DNA from: JACNIZ01 sp964344765
GTDB lineage: Bacteria; Planctomycetota; UBA1135
Length of the DNA stretch: 32,973 nucleotides
NCBI GenBank assembly: GCA_964344765.1
Contig: CAYFOM010000043.1
Span: 1 to 32,973 of the forward strand
Direction of reading: 5' to 3'
Shown: positions 7,624 through 16,806 of the stretch, piece after piece
Layout of the letters: each line of letters begins with the position of its first letter
How positions within the stretch are numbered: position 1 is the stretch's first letter
Notes under the pieces: generated by a model
Told to the model about the DNA's origin: nothing
Databases searched by the model: none
What the model saw: only the letters and a program-made list of their open reading frames with translations
Position numbers and translations under genes: made by a program

Positions 7624-9131
7624 ATCCCCCACCCAACAGCAATCCCAGGAACCTGAACCACAAAGTTCACCCGCCCCGTAGGACCAGTCAACATTATCCG
7701 ATCCAAAAACGGCGACGCCAAATCAAAATCAACCGGCCCACATCCAGGAACCGGGACCGTAGAACTCCCAGGCTGCCCATAAAAGAAAGCAACCCTGCTA
7801 TCCGGATCCGCAAACGCCAATTCAATCCCGACGGGCCCCGGCGCACTATTCAACGCGGTCACCGTCATGTAATGCTTAGTCAAAAACGCCTCGATATATC
7901 CTGCATCAGTAATTCCGCCAAAGTCCCCGACCTTGGAACCCATGATTAGATCAGGCAAACCATCTCGGTTGAGGTCGCCGGCTACTGCAACACTGGCTCC
8001 ATATTGCCCTTGATTGGTTTTCCCGTCGAAACGCTTTAGTTGAAAGCCGGTGCCGGAGGAGTAAACGAATGCGCAGCCCGTTTGAGTTCCAGCTGGCGAG
8101 GCCATATTGGCTCCAACCAAAATGTCCTCTTTACCATCCAAGTCGATGTCGCCGGCGGAGCTCACTGCAACTCCGAATTTGTCGTAGGTAACGGTTTGAG
8201 TCAGAGTACCGATTAGTTGGCCGGTACCGGTTTCATAAATGTATACGTTTCGGTGAGAGGGTTCGCCAATTAGCACATCGGGCAGACCATCGCCGTTGAG
8301 GTCGCCGATCGAGGCCATAGAAGAACCCGCATCGGAGCCGGCGGGGAAGCTGTCCCAGACGCGAATCTGCGTGCCATCCGCGCCGGAATACAAAAATGCT
8401 GCACCAATGCCAGGTGCACCAACCAAAATGTCTGGCGCGCCGTCACCATTTACGTCGCCGATGGGAGCAATCTCGTCGCCGAACAAATCCCCGGAAATAT
8501 CGGCTTGGAAGCTAAACATGGCCTGGCCATCGGAACCGGAGTACAGCCGCACCCACCCTGGATTACTGCCTCCACTGGAAACCGCGCCGCGTTCGCCAAT
8601 GGCAAAATCCGGAACTCCGTCCAGATTTACGTCGCCGATTCCGGCCACACTGATGCCGAAGAAGGTGTTGGTCTTCGTTCCTTGGATTTGATAGATCAAA
8701 TCGCCGGTCGCGCCGGAGTAGACCAGGGCGGCTCCGCTGTCGCGAGCATTGCCGGTATCCATAAACCGAGCGCCGACGATGAAGTCGCCGATGCCATCGC
8801 CGTCGACGTCGCCGGTCGGCGAAATATCACCACCGAACTTCCCCTGCTTGCTGGTTCCGTCGATCCGATACAACAAGGATCCGTCGACGCCTGAGTAGGC
8901 GTAAACGGCTCCGGCGTCATCCAAAACCCCGGAATCGTAAAAATCGGCACCAACTAGAAAATCGCCGAACAAATCGCCGTCGATATCGCCGATCCCGCAG
9001 ACTGCCTTACCGAAGGCATCTGACTGTGCTTCTCCACCTATTTCGAACGCCAGATCAAATCCCTTAAGCCCTTCCTGGGCAGGGAGTTGCGACGCCAATA
9101 AGGCGAGGGGAATGAAACCGATTAACTTCAT
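7572..9131 (-). CDS. Secreted seven-repeat FG-GAP (integrin-alpha-type) beta-propeller protein
   Basis: The 519-residue protein starts at ATG 9131 with signal peptide MKLIGFIPLALLASQLPAQ; a longer frame to 9173 adds residues that do not look like a leader. Seven FG-GAP repeats with Asp-rich Ca-binding loops follow: GDIDGDLFGDFLVGA, GDVDGDGIGDFIVGA, GDVNLDGVPDFAIGE, GDVNGDGAPDILVGA, GDLNGDGLPDVLIGE, GDIDLDGKEDILVGA and GDLNRDGLPDLIMGS. That number is right for one closed seven-bladed propeller. A C-terminal ~100-residue beta-rich domain (MTVTALNSAPGPVGIELAF to SNLLVL) resembles the tail of the 1194 protein. Probable extracellular adhesion or binding protein. The stop codon directly abuts the right end of the insertion sequence. 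A 12-bp palindrome lies 30 bases upstream of the start. Confidence 0.85.
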   Translation of the reverse strand: MKLIGFIPLALLASQLPAQEGLKGFDLAFEIGGEAQSDAFGKAVCGIGDIDGDLFGDFLVGADFYDSGVLDDAGAVYAYSGVDGSLLYRIDGTSKQGKFGGDISPTGDVDGDGIGDFIVGARFMDTGNARDSGAALVYSGATGDLIYQIQGTKTNTFFGISVAGIGDVNLDGVPDFAIGERGAVSSGGSNPGWVRLYSGSDGQAMFSFQADISGDLFGDEIAPIGDVNGDGAPDILVGAPGIGAAFLYSGADGTQIRVWDSFPAGSDAGSSMASIGDLNGDGLPDVLIGEPSHRNVYIYETGTGQLIGTLTQTVTYDKFGVAVSSAGDIDLDGKEDILVGANMASPAGTQTGCAFVYSSGTGFQLKRFDGKTNQGQYGASVAVAGDLNRDGLPDLIMGSKVGDFGGITDAGYIEAFLTKHYMTVTALNSAPGPVGIELAFADPDSRVAFFYGQPGSSTVPVPGCGPVDFDLASPFLDRIMLTGPTGRVNFVVQVPGIAVGWGIQVVNLEDCGLSNLLVL

Positions 9132-9160
9132 GGGTAGCGAGGGATGATCTGCCCATAAGC

Positions 9161-9172
9161 TGCAGATCTGCA
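9161..9172. promoter_or_regulatory. 12-bp perfect palindrome in the divergent FG-GAP/yaaA intergenic region
   Basis: TGCAGATCTGCA is its own reverse complement and lies 30 bases upstream of the FG-GAP gene start and 99 bases upstream of the yaaA start. It could be an operator for a dimeric regulator. No promoter boxes were recognised, and a short palindrome can occur by chance. Confidence 0.25.
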
Positions 9173-9270
9173 AAGTTTACACCGCAATGCTTGTTTTAGC
9201 CCGGATTCCGCCTCCGGTTTCGCTGCTTCTAAGATATTGCCCGCCGCCGTCAGCAGCGGCTAGCCGACCC

Positions 9271-10041
9271 GTGCTTCTCCTACTCTCACCTGCCAAAAAA
9301 CTCCACGCCCAACCGACCGTCGTGTCCGGGCTGCGAACCACCCAGCCTGCTTTCGTCGAGCAAGCTGAAATCCTGATCCGCGAACTGCGCAAATTCGACG
9401 AAAAAGCTCTGGCCCGCTTCATGAAGTTGAGCCCGGCTTTGGCCGAGGAAAACGTGATGCGCTACCAAACCTGGAGCCAAGTGCATCGCCGCCCCAAAGC
9501 TGCTCCCAGCATTCTGACCTTTGCCGGCGAGGTTTACTTTGAGCTCAAAGCCGCAACCCTCAGCGCCGAAGACCTGCGCTTCGCTCAAAAGCACTTGCGG
9601 ATTCTTTCCGGCCTTTATGGATTGCTCCGACCGCTGGATTTGATCCACCCTTACCGGATGGAAATGGGACGCGCGCTTGCCAATCCCAGTGGCGAGAACC
9701 TCTACGATTTCTGGCAAGACCAAATTCGCCTCGGCGTGCAAAAGCAACTCAAGCAGCAAGGGGACGACGTCATTCTGAACCTCGCGTCGAATGAGTACTT
9801 TAAGTCAGTTCAGCCCCGCCAACTTAAGGCGCGGGTGATCACTCCGAGTTTCAAAGAAGCCAGGGACGGTGGTTTTAAGATGATTGGCGTATTCGCCAAG
9901 AAGGCGCGCGGCATGATGACTCGTTATGTAATTGAAAAGCGAATCACGACTCCGGATGCAGCGAAGAAGTTCCGCGTCGGGGGGTACCGCTTCAACGCCT
10001 CGGAATCGAATGGCGACAAGTGGGTGTTCACCCGCGGGTAG
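9271..10041 (+). CDS. yaaA: Peroxide stress protein YaaA (DUF328/UPF0246)
   Basis: The 256-residue protein, close to the ~258 residues of E. coli YaaA, starts at GTG 9271 with VLLLLSPAKKLHAQP, matching the conserved family opening (L-x-S-P-A-K). Other family segments are RELRKFDEKALARFMKLS, the conserved stretch LRILSGLYGLLRPLDLIHPYR, the region around ENLYDFWQDQI, ILNLASNEYFKSVQP, and the ending GYRFNASESNGDKWVFTR. YaaA is cytoplasmic, binds DNA and lowers free iron, limiting oxidative damage during peroxide stress. The frame is open upstream to 9187, but that Pro/Leu-rich extension is not family-like. It is followed after 12 bases by the lipoprotein gene, so the two are probably co-transcribed. 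Confidence 0.9.
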   Translation: MLLLLSPAKKLHAQPTVVSGLRTTQPAFVEQAEILIRELRKFDEKALARFMKLSPALAEENVMRYQTWSQVHRRPKAAPSILTFAGEVYFELKAATLSAEDLRFAQKHLRILSGLYGLLRPLDLIHPYRMEMGRALANPSGENLYDFWQDQIRLGVQKQLKQQGDDVILNLASNEYFKSVQPRQLKARVITPSFKEARDGGFKMIGVFAKKARGMMTRYVIEKRITTPDAAKKFRVGGYRFNASESNGDKWVFTRG

Positions 10042-10053
10042 AGGACGATCACG

Positions 10054-10533
10054 ATGAAGCAGTTTCTACTCGCCTTACTTTTTTTACTGCCGGCATGCGC
10101 CTCCCAGCCACAACTCTGGCATCACGGCGACGCGGTCGAGAGTGACATCGAAGCGATCCATCAACTCGGCCAACAATTGGATCACGCATGGGATCAGCGC
10201 GATGCCGATGCGTTCAGCTCCCTATTTTTAAGCGACGGTAGCTTTCGATTCCCTGGTGGCACGCTGCTGGAAGGTCGTGAAGTCATCCAAAATTACTACC
10301 ACGACCACGCTTTCCCATCGTTCGACGCCGATTTGATTCACGTCACCACGCCGCAACGCATTCACATGCTGAGCACCAACCAGGCGGTGGCGGATGGGCT
10401 GGTCCACTTTATTCACACCACCGAAACCGATCCTGAGAAGCGCGTCGACCTGATTCTGTTTGTCACCAGCGTGGTAGTCAAACGGCACGGGCAGTGGCGA
10501 ATTGCGGTAGTGCGCCTGATTCCGGTATCCTGA
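10054..10533 (+). CDS. Lipoprotein with an NTF2-like (SnoaL/DUF4440-type) domain
   Basis: The 159-residue protein has a lipoprotein signal peptide (MKQFLLALLFLLPACASQ, lipobox L-P-A-C with Cys15 as the lipidated residue). The mature part begins with a helix, IEAIHQLGQQLDHAWDQRDA, then DAFSSLFLSDGSFRFPGG, EGREVIQNYYHD and a final strand pair, WRIAVVRLIPV. This is the alpha+beta cone layout of the NTF2-like/SgcJ/DUF4440 group. Members act as enzymes or small-molecule binders; the ligand here cannot be told. A GAGG sequence eight bases before the ATG is a good ribosome binding site. It sits 12 bases after yaaA on the same strand. Confidence 0.75.
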   Translation: MKQFLLALLFLLPACASQPQLWHHGDAVESDIEAIHQLGQQLDHAWDQRDADAFSSLFLSDGSFRFPGGTLLEGREVIQNYYHDHAFPSFDADLIHVTTPQRIHMLSTNQAVADGLVHFIHTTETDPEKRVDLILFVTSVVVKRHGQWRIAVVRLIPVS

Positions 10534-10612
10534 ATTCGCCCGCCGGATGCCGACGCGGACTACCCTGCCGAACTGCTCGCTGCATTCGACCGGGTAACTG
10601 CGACCCGCGAAT

Positions 10613-12283
10613 ATGAATTCTCAATTCCTTTCGAGATCTCGATCTTGCAAGTTGGCCAAGCTTGTGAGCCGGACGACGTTCGCCGCGGCAATGTTGGTTC
10701 TCGGCGCTCCCACCGCCAACGCGGCGCAAAACATTGAACTAGCTAGCGTCAACCCAACCGGTGAAAACGGCAATGGCGACAGCACATTCCCGCATATTTC
10801 GGCGGACGGGCGCTTCGTTACTTTTCGCTCCTACGCATCCGACTTGATCGAGAACGATGGCAGCATTTACGCCGACATATATGTTCGCGATTTACTCTTT
10901 CAAACCACCACTCGAGTCAGCGTCGACAACTTCGGCATCGAAGCCGACGCCTCCAGTTATGAACCCATCCTTTCTGCCGATGGTCGCTTCGTAGCCTTTC
11001 GCTCGTTTGCAACAAATTTAGTCCCGAACGACACCAACGGCAGCTACGACATCTTCGTTTACGATCGCCTCGCCTCGACCATCGAGCGCGCCAGCCTAAG
11101 AACCAACGAAGTCGAAGGCGACGGCGCAAGTTCAGCACCCACGATTTCGGCTGACGGACGATTTGTGGCGTTCCATTCCGTCGCCCGAAATTTGGTGCCG
11201 AATGACAGCAATAATCAAGTCGACATTTTCCTGCGCGATCGTCAACGCGGCGCAACGTTGCGCGTCAGCGTGAGTTCATCCGGCGCCCAAGCAAACAACC
11301 GTAGTCACGAACCGTCGATTTCAGCGAATGGACGCTGGGTGGCTTTCTACTCATACGCCAGCAACCTGGTAAGTGGCGACAACAATGGCAATGCCGACAT
11401 CTTCGTACGCGACAATTTATTGCAAACTACGGAACGCGTCAGCGTGCATACTTCCGGCATTCAAGCCAATGCCGATTGCATCAAGCCTTCGATTTCAGCC
11501 GACGGACGATTTGTTTGTTTTGAAAGTTCAGCAAACAATCTAGTTGGTGGCGACACCAATGGTGTCAGTGATGTGTTTGTGCATGACCGCATTTCCGGGA
11601 CCACCGAGCGAGTCAGCATCGACAGCAACAATGTGCAAGGTCTGGACGCCAGCAGCGAAGCGCAAATGTCGGCCGATGGGCGCTTCGTCGTGTTTCAGTC
11701 CTACGCCAAAAACCTGATCGCCGCCGACAGCAACGAAAGCGCCGACATCTTCTTGCGCGACCGCGTCAATGGAACCACCGAACGCATCAACCTAACCCAC
11801 GCTGGCTTGGAATCCGACGGCTACGCCTTCGCCCCGGCCATCAGCGCCGACGGCAGCAAGATTGCGTTTTGGAGCGAGGCCAATGACCTCACTGCCAACG
11901 ACATCAACGGCAACGACGATGTTTTTGTCCACACTCGTCAGGCCGCGAGTCAGCACAACCAAATTGTTTTGGTTGGACCCTGGCAAAGTGAAGTGGGTCA
12001 AACCGTGGCTCTGCAATGGTTCGCCGCGCCGCCGCACACTCAATATGCTTTAGCTGCATCCACCAACTTAAACGGCATGTTCTTCGCCGGTCATTTGTTT
12101 GAAATCGGCTCACCCTATCAGCTGCTCAAAATGGGCACGCACCACCTGGCCGGCACCGGAAGTTACGTAAGCCCTCCGCTTGCGGCAAACTTGAGCGGGA
12201 CCACGCTTTACTTTGAAGTTGGAGCCTTGGGCGCCGGCGCCACGATCACCGACAGCATCGTGCACACTGTTTTTGTTCAGTAA
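10613..12283 (+). CDS. Secreted TolB/PD40-like beta-propeller protein
   Basis: The 556-residue protein has a twin-basic signal peptide (about 1-37, ending TANAAQ). It is followed by about seven ~50-residue repeats with the pattern ISADGRFVAF-S-A-NLV-D-N-x-x-x-DIFV-D-R and a closing TERVSV strand. The ISADGR-VAF unit is typical of PD40/TolB-type propellers, and each blade also carries an Asp/Asn-rich loop (NDTNGSYDIF, GDNNGNADIF, GDTNGVSDVF) that may bind Ca. The last ~110 residues (from NQIVLVGPW) form a separate beta-rich tail like those on other exported proteins in this window. The start ATG is at 10613, 79 bases after the lipoprotein gene. Probable extracellular binding protein; the ligand is unknown. 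It converges on the next gene with only 3 bases between stops. Confidence 0.8.
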   Translation: MNSQFLSRSRSCKLAKLVSRTTFAAAMLVLGAPTANAAQNIELASVNPTGENGNGDSTFPHISADGRFVTFRSYASDLIENDGSIYADIYVRDLLFQTTTRVSVDNFGIEADASSYEPILSADGRFVAFRSFATNLVPNDTNGSYDIFVYDRLASTIERASLRTNEVEGDGASSAPTISADGRFVAFHSVARNLVPNDSNNQVDIFLRDRQRGATLRVSVSSSGAQANNRSHEPSISANGRWVAFYSYASNLVSGDNNGNADIFVRDNLLQTTERVSVHTSGIQANADCIKPSISADGRFVCFESSANNLVGGDTNGVSDVFVHDRISGTTERVSIDSNNVQGLDASSEAQMSADGRFVVFQSYAKNLIAADSNESADIFLRDRVNGTTERINLTHAGLESDGYAFAPAISADGSKIAFWSEANDLTANDINGNDDVFVHTRQAASQHNQIVLVGPWQSEVGQTVALQWFAAPPHTQYALAASTNLNGMFFAGHLFEIGSPYQLLKMGTHHLAGTGSYVSPPLAANLSGTTLYFEVGALGAGATITDSIVHTVFVQ

Positions 12284-12286
12284 TTT

Positions 12287-14074
12287 CTAGCGCGTTTCAA
12301 ACAATGGCTTCCCGGGCAGCGAGCTTGGCACCGGCAGGTTCATCAGCGCAAGAATCGTCGGCGTGACGTCGAGGAGATGGCCGTCGGGAATAGCAGTCAT
12401 AGCTCCCCCGTCATAAGGTCGAAGCACTTGCATTTTGCCACCGGCGGAAATGTGCCAATCGCGGTCCATCAAATCGGAATTGTAGATTTGAAATTCCCGG
12501 GAATTGGCGAATAAATTGATTTCATCTCCTGGTGGATTAGGCGCGAATTCGGCAATAAGCATGTGTTCGTCGATGGACAAAACCACCGATTGGAAAAGCT
12601 TAGGACCTGAAGGGGAATGCATTCGAATCGATGCCAATCGATCTCCGATTTCATGGATCATCCACACAGGGGTTTGGATAGGAAAACGAAGAAGCAAATC
12701 GTCTCCTGATCGCATCGTGTCTTCGGCTCTTGCCGATGTGGAACCCGGCCACAATTCTTGCTCGACATGATCCCACATACCCCAAATCCACGCCCATTGT
12801 TTGTCTGGTCCTTCCACCGCTTGGCCGGTAGTAAGCAGCATCAAGTTCACTCCCGCCCGCGCTGCGAGCGCCCGAAGCCGCGCCACATTTTGGTCTAGCA
12901 TGCGCCAACTCCAAACAGTGTGGCAGGGGATATCCCCATAAATATGCTCACCGGTTTCTTGAATCGATGGGCAAAGCCGTTTGACAAACTGAAGTTCTTG
13001 GCCGAATTCCCATGGACTCCAACTCAAAATTGCCAAATGCGGGTCAGAACGCAAAACTTCGTCGAGTTGTCCATCAAACCAAAGCCGCTCGATGACCGCC
13101 CGCTTGTACCAATCGCCGCGTAAATCCGAAAACGGCGAGTACGCTTTCCACAGCGAGGCCAAGTTGCGCAAAACGGTTCGCGAGCTTTGCTTGGCCATAG
13201 AGTGGCACAAAACCTGATTCACCAATTGCCTGTCATAGCTTCGCCACCCCCACCAATCACTCCGCCGATCGATGAGATCTAAATAGCTAATCGGCGCGGC
13301 ATCGCTCATCTGCCACGACGTTCCGGTGGTATTCCAAACCAAATAATCCTGCGGTGGGAATTCCAAATATGCCCCGCTAACCGAAGCAGTACCATCCGCC
13401 CAGCCGACGTAATCCATTACCCAGGGCACTCGATTTCTCAGTCCGTCGGCGGGGACCATACTCACTTGAGAAATGGCGGGGTGAAACCCGGTTAACGCCT
13501 GCCCCCATACGCGGTATGGATTTAGCGGTCGAGGGACCTCGAAATCGGCGACGTCGGCTGCAGCGCGGAACGCAGCTAAGTTGGGAAGTTCGCCGCGTGC
13601 GATTAACCGATCGGCGATGGACCAATCCACATACTCCGTCTTCAAAATAATCAACGGGCGAATGCCGTTGACGTCGGCTGGACGGTGATCGGAACCGCCA
13701 AAAATTGGGATGAGCAAGGCGGCCAAGACAAACTTGACCGAGTTCGCCCAGCGGCTGAATCCTACCCCAAATAACAAGGTCATGACGACCAATGAAAAGC
13801 ATGGAAGTGCGATCCACGGAGCCAATCCGGCCTCGGAGCCGGCCACCCAGCAAACCGGCGTGACCACGAGCAAAGTCGCGAACAATGCGGCAAGAGCACG
13901 CATCCACCGAAACGGCAAAAAAGCAGCAAAGATTCCTGCGAGTACAAATGCAATCGCCGCCGGCAACAGGATCAACACCACACCTGCATCGGCAATGGGT
14001 CGCGTCAGCATCGGCATACTGGCGACGGCGCACACAGATGTCACCAACGCAGATGTAGCGCCCGCCGAAAACAT
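12287..14074 (-). CDS. Membrane-anchored alkaline-phosphatase-superfamily protein, possibly a pseudoenzyme
   Basis: The 595-residue protein has an N-terminal region with about four hydrophobic membrane segments (residues 1-150) followed by a large soluble domain. That domain opens with PLIILKTEYVDWSIADRL and ELPNLAAF and ends with DGHLLDVTPTILALMNLPVP and SLPGKPLFE, the signature order of type I phosphodiesterase/nucleotide pyrophosphatase-like members of the alkaline phosphatase superfamily. Against the usual pattern, the first metal Asp appears as Glu, the Thr/Ser nucleophile region reads NPYRVWGQALTG, and no D-H-G metal motif is visible near the end. Catalysis may therefore be lost or different. 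Substrate unknown. It is divergent from the FAD oxidoreductase with a 66-base gap and could be part of the envelope. Confidence 0.65.
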   Translation of the reverse strand: MFSAGATSALVTSVCAVASMPMLTRPIADAGVVLILLPAAIAFVLAGIFAAFLPFRWMRALAALFATLLVVTPVCWVAGSEAGLAPWIALPCFSLVVMTLLFGVGFSRWANSVKFVLAALLIPIFGGSDHRPADVNGIRPLIILKTEYVDWSIADRLIARGELPNLAAFRAAADVADFEVPRPLNPYRVWGQALTGFHPAISQVSMVPADGLRNRVPWVMDYVGWADGTASVSGAYLEFPPQDYLVWNTTGTSWQMSDAAPISYLDLIDRRSDWWGWRSYDRQLVNQVLCHSMAKQSSRTVLRNLASLWKAYSPFSDLRGDWYKRAVIERLWFDGQLDEVLRSDPHLAILSWSPWEFGQELQFVKRLCPSIQETGEHIYGDIPCHTVWSWRMLDQNVARLRALAARAGVNLMLLTTGQAVEGPDKQWAWIWGMWDHVEQELWPGSTSARAEDTMRSGDDLLLRFPIQTPVWMIHEIGDRLASIRMHSPSGPKLFQSVVLSIDEHMLIAEFAPNPPGDEINLFANSREFQIYNSDLMDRDWHISAGGKMQVLRPYDGGAMTAIPDGHLLDVTPTILALMNLPVPSSLPGKPLFETR

Positions 14075-14140
14075 GATTGTCGGATAGATGTGCCCGCGGT
14101 CACGTCTTCCATCCTAGGGCAGCTTCGGTAAGCTTGAAGT

Positions 14141-15616
14141 ATGAACGCGGCAACGCGGCGCGAAACAAGTTGGCAAATGCTCCAAGATCAGGAGTACGAC
14201 GTCGTTGTCGTCGGCGCTGGCGTCAGCGGGGCGGCGCTGTATCGACAACTTTCGATGCAGGGTTATCGCAGCTTGCTGATCGACCGCGGCGACTACGCTT
14301 CCGGCACCAGCCAAGCGTCGGGCATGCTGATTTGGGGCGGCTTGCTTTATCTCAAAAACTTCGACCTGCGCACCGTGGTCGAACTGTCGCGCGCCCGTGA
14401 CGACCTAATCCGGCGCATGCCGCACACGGTCCGCCCCGCAACCTTTCGCTACTTATCCCGACTCAGCGGCGCCCGCCCCGGCTGGCTGGTTCGCGCCGCA
14501 CTGGAAGCCTACTGGTGGCTAGGCGGATGCCGACGTCGCCGCCCGCGCCGTGAACGCTATTTCGAAACGCGAAAACTGCTCGCCGACAACCGCTTCGGCG
14601 ACTCGCTGACCTACGAGGAAGGCTTCCTTCCGATGTCCGACGCCCGCCTCGTGCTGCGTTGGATCGAAGAAGGATGCTTGGCCGCACCTGGCTCGTTGGC
14701 GCTGAATTATTGCAGCTTGGAACAAGCCGAATTCTGCGGCAGTTTTTGGCAACTGCAGCTCGAAGACCGATGGCCACGTTACTCGTCAAGCCCGTCCGCC
14801 CAAGACTCGGAAGCGCCACGACCTGCTCAAACTATTCGCACAAGGTATCTGGTCAACGCCACCGGTGTATGGGCCGACGAACTCAACCAACGCCTGGGCC
14901 TGCAAAGCGAACATCGCCACGTGTTCAGCAAAGGCGTGTATTTGGCACTTCCCCGCCCAACCAACCTCAACGAATTTTTAGCCTTTGAAATGGGCGCCCA
15001 CGGCGACACCTTGACCTATACGCCGTGGGGTCCGGTCGCACTTTGGGGGCCAACGGAAACACCGATTCCCAACCTGGACAACGCATTTAGCCCAAACGCC
15101 GACGACCTCGGCTTTCTACTCGAAACCGCGCGCGCCAACCTCAAGCATCAATTTATGCCGCAAGACATCGTCTCGCTGCGCGGCGGAGTACGGCCATTGG
15201 CGGTCAAAAAATCCTATGCCGGCAAAGACTATCCACTGGATCTTTCGCGCCGCTGCGTGGTCGACGTCGACCCGAACAAGTCCGGCCTCACGCTTTACGG
15301 CGGCAAGTTGACGTCGGCACCGAAAATGGCGAAACAGGCGGCAGCAGCGATCACCCAAACGCTGGGCACGCGGGCGGAGGTGGCTGGCGAACGCATCGGC
15401 TTGGTCGATCACGTCTGCCTATATGACTACGTCCGACGGCGGACAAACATCGCCCAGTGGACGCCGCGGCTTGGCCTCGGTGCGCACAACGAATACCGCG
15501 ATTTTGTACTGCAGCTGGCATCACGCTTCCATGACTCACACGGCGCTGAAGCTGCGGTGCAAGACCTTGAATCGCGCGCTCAGGCCCAGGACAATCTACT
15601 CAAGCAACTTCACTGA
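14141..15616 (+). CDS. FAD-dependent oxidoreductase, GlpD (glycerol-3-phosphate dehydrogenase)-like
   Basis: The 491-residue protein has an N-terminal FAD-binding fold: YDVVVVGAGVSGAALYRQL with the G-x-G-x-x-G at 25-30, and Asp48 at the end of strand 2 (LLIDRGDYASGTS). The motif GMLIWGGLLYLKNFDL and the later GLTLYGGKLTSAPKMA match the glycerol-3-phosphate dehydrogenase group (usual pattern G-G-K-x-T). LVNATGVWADEL is the second FAD-contacting segment. The true substrate may be another hydroxy-acid or polyol phosphate. The stop codon overlaps the ATG of the DegT aminotransferase by one base (TGATG), so the two are translationally coupled and may act in sequence: oxidation to a ketone, then amination. 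That pathway is inference. ATG 14177 is an alternative start. Confidence 0.75.
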   Translation: MNAATRRETSWQMLQDQEYDVVVVGAGVSGAALYRQLSMQGYRSLLIDRGDYASGTSQASGMLIWGGLLYLKNFDLRTVVELSRARDDLIRRMPHTVRPATFRYLSRLSGARPGWLVRAALEAYWWLGGCRRRRPRRERYFETRKLLADNRFGDSLTYEEGFLPMSDARLVLRWIEEGCLAAPGSLALNYCSLEQAEFCGSFWQLQLEDRWPRYSSSPSAQDSEAPRPAQTIRTRYLVNATGVWADELNQRLGLQSEHRHVFSKGVYLALPRPTNLNEFLAFEMGAHGDTLTYTPWGPVALWGPTETPIPNLDNAFSPNADDLGFLLETARANLKHQFMPQDIVSLRGGVRPLAVKKSYAGKDYPLDLSRRCVVDVDPNKSGLTLYGGKLTSAPKMAKQAAAAITQTLGTRAEVAGERIGLVDHVCLYDYVRRRTNIAQWTPRLGLGAHNEYRDFVLQLASRFHDSHGAEAAVQDLESRAQAQDNLLKQLH

Positions 15617-16788
15617 TGAGCAATCCCTGCATCACTCTGCCACACGAACCGACCTGCGCTTGGCCACGGTTTGGCGAACAGGACGAAGCCGCGGTGCTGG
15701 CCATTTTGCGCCACGGCAACGTGTCCACGCACGAAGTGATTCGTGAGCTAGAAGCTGGCTACGCCGATTTCGCCGGGCGCAAATATGCCCTCGCGCACAA
15801 CAACGGCACTGCAGCATTGATGGCCGCGTTTCACGCCTTGGACCTTCAGCCCGGCGATGAAGTATTGGTGCCGGCCGCCACTTTCTGGGCGTCGGCGCTT
15901 CCGATGTTGTGGTTCGGCTTGGTACCGGTGTTCTGCGAAAGCGAAATGACGCGCATGGGCCCATGCCCCGACGATATGCGAAACCGCATCACGGCGCGCA
16001 CTAAAGCAATGGTCATTGTCCACCTGTGGGGCATGCCGGCGCGCATGACCGAACTGCGCGCGCTGGCCGATGAGCACGATTTGAAAATCATCGAAGACGC
16101 CAGCCACGCCCATGGTGCAAGTTGGCGCGACATCCCGTGCGGCAATTTAGGCGACATCTCGGTGTTTAGCTTGCAAGGCGACAAGCTGGCGCCGGCCGGT
16201 GAAGGCGGAGTATTCCTTACCGACAATGAGGAATATCTAGAACGCGCCACCTGCCTGGGCGACATTACTCGTATTTTGGAATTAGAGTCGATGAACCGCC
16301 GCTTCGCTGCTACTTCGTTCGGAATCAAAACTCGTATTGCCCCGATGTCGGCGGCATTGGGGTTGAGCCAATTGCAGCAGCTGCCCACTCACAATCAGCA
16401 ACGCAATCTGAACCACGTCGCTCTAAGCGAGAAACTTGAAGAGCTTGGCTTTGAGACCTTCTTGCCACCCGAACACATCGAGCGCGTTTACTTTGAATTT
16501 CTCATCCGTCACCGCGACAGCAATTACGACGTAGCCGGCCTCATCGACCGCTTGCAAGCAGCTGGTGCCCAAGTGGCGGTACCGCGCTACCCGCTACTCC
16601 ACCAGCAACCCTTCTTCACCGAGGGCCATTGGCGCGCCATCTGTCGCGCAGGCGATGCGCAAATGGCGCAAGCCGAATTGCCCAACACCGAACGCGAAAA
16701 CGCGCGCTTGATTCGCTTGCCGAACTTCCCGGGGCCGGACAATGGCATTCTCGCCGAATACGCCGACGCCTTCGCCAAACTTGTTTAA
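15616..16788 (+). CDS. DegT/DnrJ/EryC1/StrS-family PLP aminotransferase
   Basis: The 390-residue protein is the normal length for the family. The opening after residue 35 (VSTHEVIRELEAGYADFAGRK) and HNNGTAALMAAFHALDLQPGDEVLVP are typical, as is IIEDASHAHGA with Asp161 contacting the PLP ring nitrogen. Lys190 in FSLQGDKLAPAGEGG is the Schiff-base lysine. These enzymes transfer an amino group, usually from glutamate, to a keto group of a sugar nucleotide or cyclitol. The ATG overlaps the stop of the FAD oxidoreductase. A small membrane protein follows after 18 bases. The substrate cannot be read from sequence. The oxidoreductase neighbour suggests it aminates that enzyme's keto product. Confidence 0.85.
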   Translation: MSNPCITLPHEPTCAWPRFGEQDEAAVLAILRHGNVSTHEVIRELEAGYADFAGRKYALAHNNGTAALMAAFHALDLQPGDEVLVPAATFWASALPMLWFGLVPVFCESEMTRMGPCPDDMRNRITARTKAMVIVHLWGMPARMTELRALADEHDLKIIEDASHAHGASWRDIPCGNLGDISVFSLQGDKLAPAGEGGVFLTDNEEYLERATCLGDITRILELESMNRRFAATSFGIKTRIAPMSAALGLSQLQQLPTHNQQRNLNHVALSEKLEELGFETFLPPEHIERVYFEFLIRHRDSNYDVAGLIDRLQAAGAQVAVPRYPLLHQQPFFTEGHWRAICRAGDAQMAQAELPNTERENARLIRLPNFPGPDNGILAEYADAFAKLV

Positions 16789-16806
16789 CTCAACTCCTGT
16801 GCAATC

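Noticed and set aside
9132..9173. FG-GAP protein starting at 9173
   Set aside because: The extra residues are not leader-like; a complete signal peptide starts at 9131.
13377..14033. 218-residue minus-strand frame and other long overlapping frames
   Set aside because: They are Arg/Cys-rich shadows of genes with clear family signatures.
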